Part shown: in pieces, positions 63,137-64,000 of the stretch
Numbering within the stretch: the stretch's first letter is position 1
Layout: every line of letters starts with the position of its first letter
Assembly: GCA_030323885.1 (NCBI GenBank)
Contig: CM059186.1
Span: forward strand, 29,125,005 to 29,189,004
Origin: Branchipolynoe longqiensis
Taxonomy: Eukaryota; Annelida; Polychaeta; Phyllodocida; Polynoidae
Direction: 5' to 3'
Length of the DNA: 64,000 bases
The notes under the pieces: generated by a model
The model's database searches: none
Told to the model about the DNA's origin: nothing
Seen by the model: the letters and a program-made list of their open reading frames with translations, nothing else
Position numbers and translations under genes: made by a program

Positions 63137-63481
63137 CACCAGCCAGGATGGCCGAATGAGTTAGAGCGTCCGTCTCCCGTGTTGGTAGATCGTGGGATCG
63201 TGGGTTCGAACCCTGGTCGAGTCAAACCATTGACTTAAAAATTGATATCTGTCACTTCCTAGCCTGCCGCTCGGCATTATTAGAATAGGGCAAGGACTGG
63301 CTGGCTCATTGTCAGGATAATGTGACTGGGTAGGATATCAGGTCATAGTGTTGGCGGCCTGGTCTTCTAGTGGGACAGCACTATAAAGTTGCCATGAGTG
63401 CGCACTGTCACAAGTCGGTATCCGTCCTGATATGACCTTAGATGTTGTTAGGATGTAAAACAACAACAAACAAACAAGCAA
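63137..63481 (+). mobile_element. SINE-A, full length, 12-bp TSD
   Basis: This is the best-preserved head: GATGGCCGAATGAGTTAGAG with CGTCCGTCTCCCG and B box GGGTTCGAACCCTGG. Then body and ATGTAAAACAACAACAAACA tail. ATCATGTGACCA (63125-63136) and ATCGTGTGACCA (63482-63493) bracket it. A good reference copy for the family. Confidence 0.93.
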
Positions 63482-63493
63482 ATCGTGTGACCA

Positions 63494-63729
63494 GTGGCTG
63501 AGATAAGGACTGACTAATAAGTAATAAAGGCAGTTGCAGGGCTGAGGCTGAAGTGTTTACATGTATATATTACAGGCCCCAATTGACCTAATTCAGGAAC
63601 AAAAAGAACAATAATAAAAAGAAGCAAAACCGATCAGGAATCAAAAGCAGTCCAGACTGCACTCATTTCTAAAAGGGCAATAAAGAATGCGCGTGTTTAT
63701 AGCAAGGCAGTATCTTTCAGACTGACAGG
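63494..63729. other. Unassigned sequence
   Basis: No gene or repeat was recognised. Confidence 0.35.
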
Positions 63730-64000
63730 TTAAGGCTGTCACACTACACGATAATATGAAATGTGTCTATTGGCACATAATTGATTGTCTGCTTTTACAT
63801 GTAAAAGCGATGGTTTGAACAAAAAACTAACATTTCTCGTGGTGAATATGGCCTATGCTGCCGACATGGCGTAAAGCAACCACCAATCAATCAATCAATC
63901 AATCTATGAAATGTGAATTCCACTTGAATCAGGTTCAATCAGGTTATCGGGAGCAAATATAATTTGAAAGTCTAATTATATAGCCTCGCTATGTTGTGTT
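63730..64000. mobile_element. Hairpin element H8, left end only
   Basis: TTAAGGCTGTCACACTACAC matches the H-family terminus. A retroposon E interrupts it at 63766. Beyond, AATCAGGTT is repeated (63928-63948), probably its private arm motif. The right end lies beyond the window. Confidence 0.6.
63766..63904 (+). mobile_element. Retroposon E copy 4, 139 bp, 11-bp TSD
   Basis: TCTATTGGCACATAATTGAT to CATGGCGTAAAGCAACCACC and (AATC)n. TATGAAATGTG at 63755-63765 and 63905-63915 are exact duplications. Confidence 0.93.

Noticed and set aside
63137..63215. Possible true tRNA gene
   Set aside because: Good A and B boxes, but the acceptor stem does not close and the sequence runs into the SINE body seen in over twenty copies.

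Overview
This window looks like intergenic or intronic DNA from a large, repeat-rich animal genome, probably a marine invertebrate; the phylum cannot be fixed from the sequence alone. The evidence for an animal is indirect: several tRNA-derived SINE families with Pol III A and B boxes, 11-14 bp target-site duplications of LINE type, TA- and TTAA-flanked MITEs, and no bacterial-style gene packing. I found no intact protein-coding gene, rRNA, CRISPR array or free-standing tRNA gene. The long open frames (up to about 830 codons) are shadows of tandem arrays whose periods lack stop codons in some frames.

Layout: 0-2.4 kb has a 95-bp tandem array, a SINE and a hairpin element. 2.4-5.4 kb has a MITE, three SINE copies (one nested in another) and a polypurine array. 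5.9-11.5 kb is mixed SINEs, MITEs and short retroposons. 12.0-13.6 kb is a tandem triplication of about 630 bp. 14.3-17.9 kb has SINEs, a TTAA hairpin, a TTAA MITE and a TA MITE. 17.9-18.8 kb is a 14-bp array. 19.9-22.2 kb has SINEs and a hairpin element nested in a pogo-like MITE. 22.5-27.4 kb is G-rich minisatellite, including 2.3 kb of a 20-bp unit. 27.4-30.7 kb has further nested elements. 31.3-32.4 kb is a pyrimidine-rich array with one possible terminal exon. 33.4-35.7 kb is a 2.3-kb composite foldback. 36.8-45.1 kb is dense SINE, MITE and hairpin DNA. 45.2-46.6 kb is GC- and CpG-rich and holds the best candidate gene start, on the minus strand. 46.7-52.1 kb is one long set of AGT/AGC-derived arrays (6 bp, then 3 bp, 94 bp and 150 bp). 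52.4-54.1 kb is nearly pure G/T (GGGGTGG). 54.9-57.0 kb has two more arrays. 57.0-64 kb is MITEs, CT-rich arrays and SINEs.

The most interesting material is a set of non-autonomous hairpin elements. They begin near TTAA (or a close variant) followed by a GGC-CTGTCACAC-like terminus, have long inverted arms, and in three cases carry a TTTTGAACATG core that is a decayed palindrome. Their arms are filled with short motifs private to each locus. A second strong observation is modular SINEs: two different tRNA-like heads sit on one shared body and tail. Many retroposons here have clear 11-14 bp target-site duplications, so nesting order can be read directly. Functional statements about coding exons are weak and marked as such.
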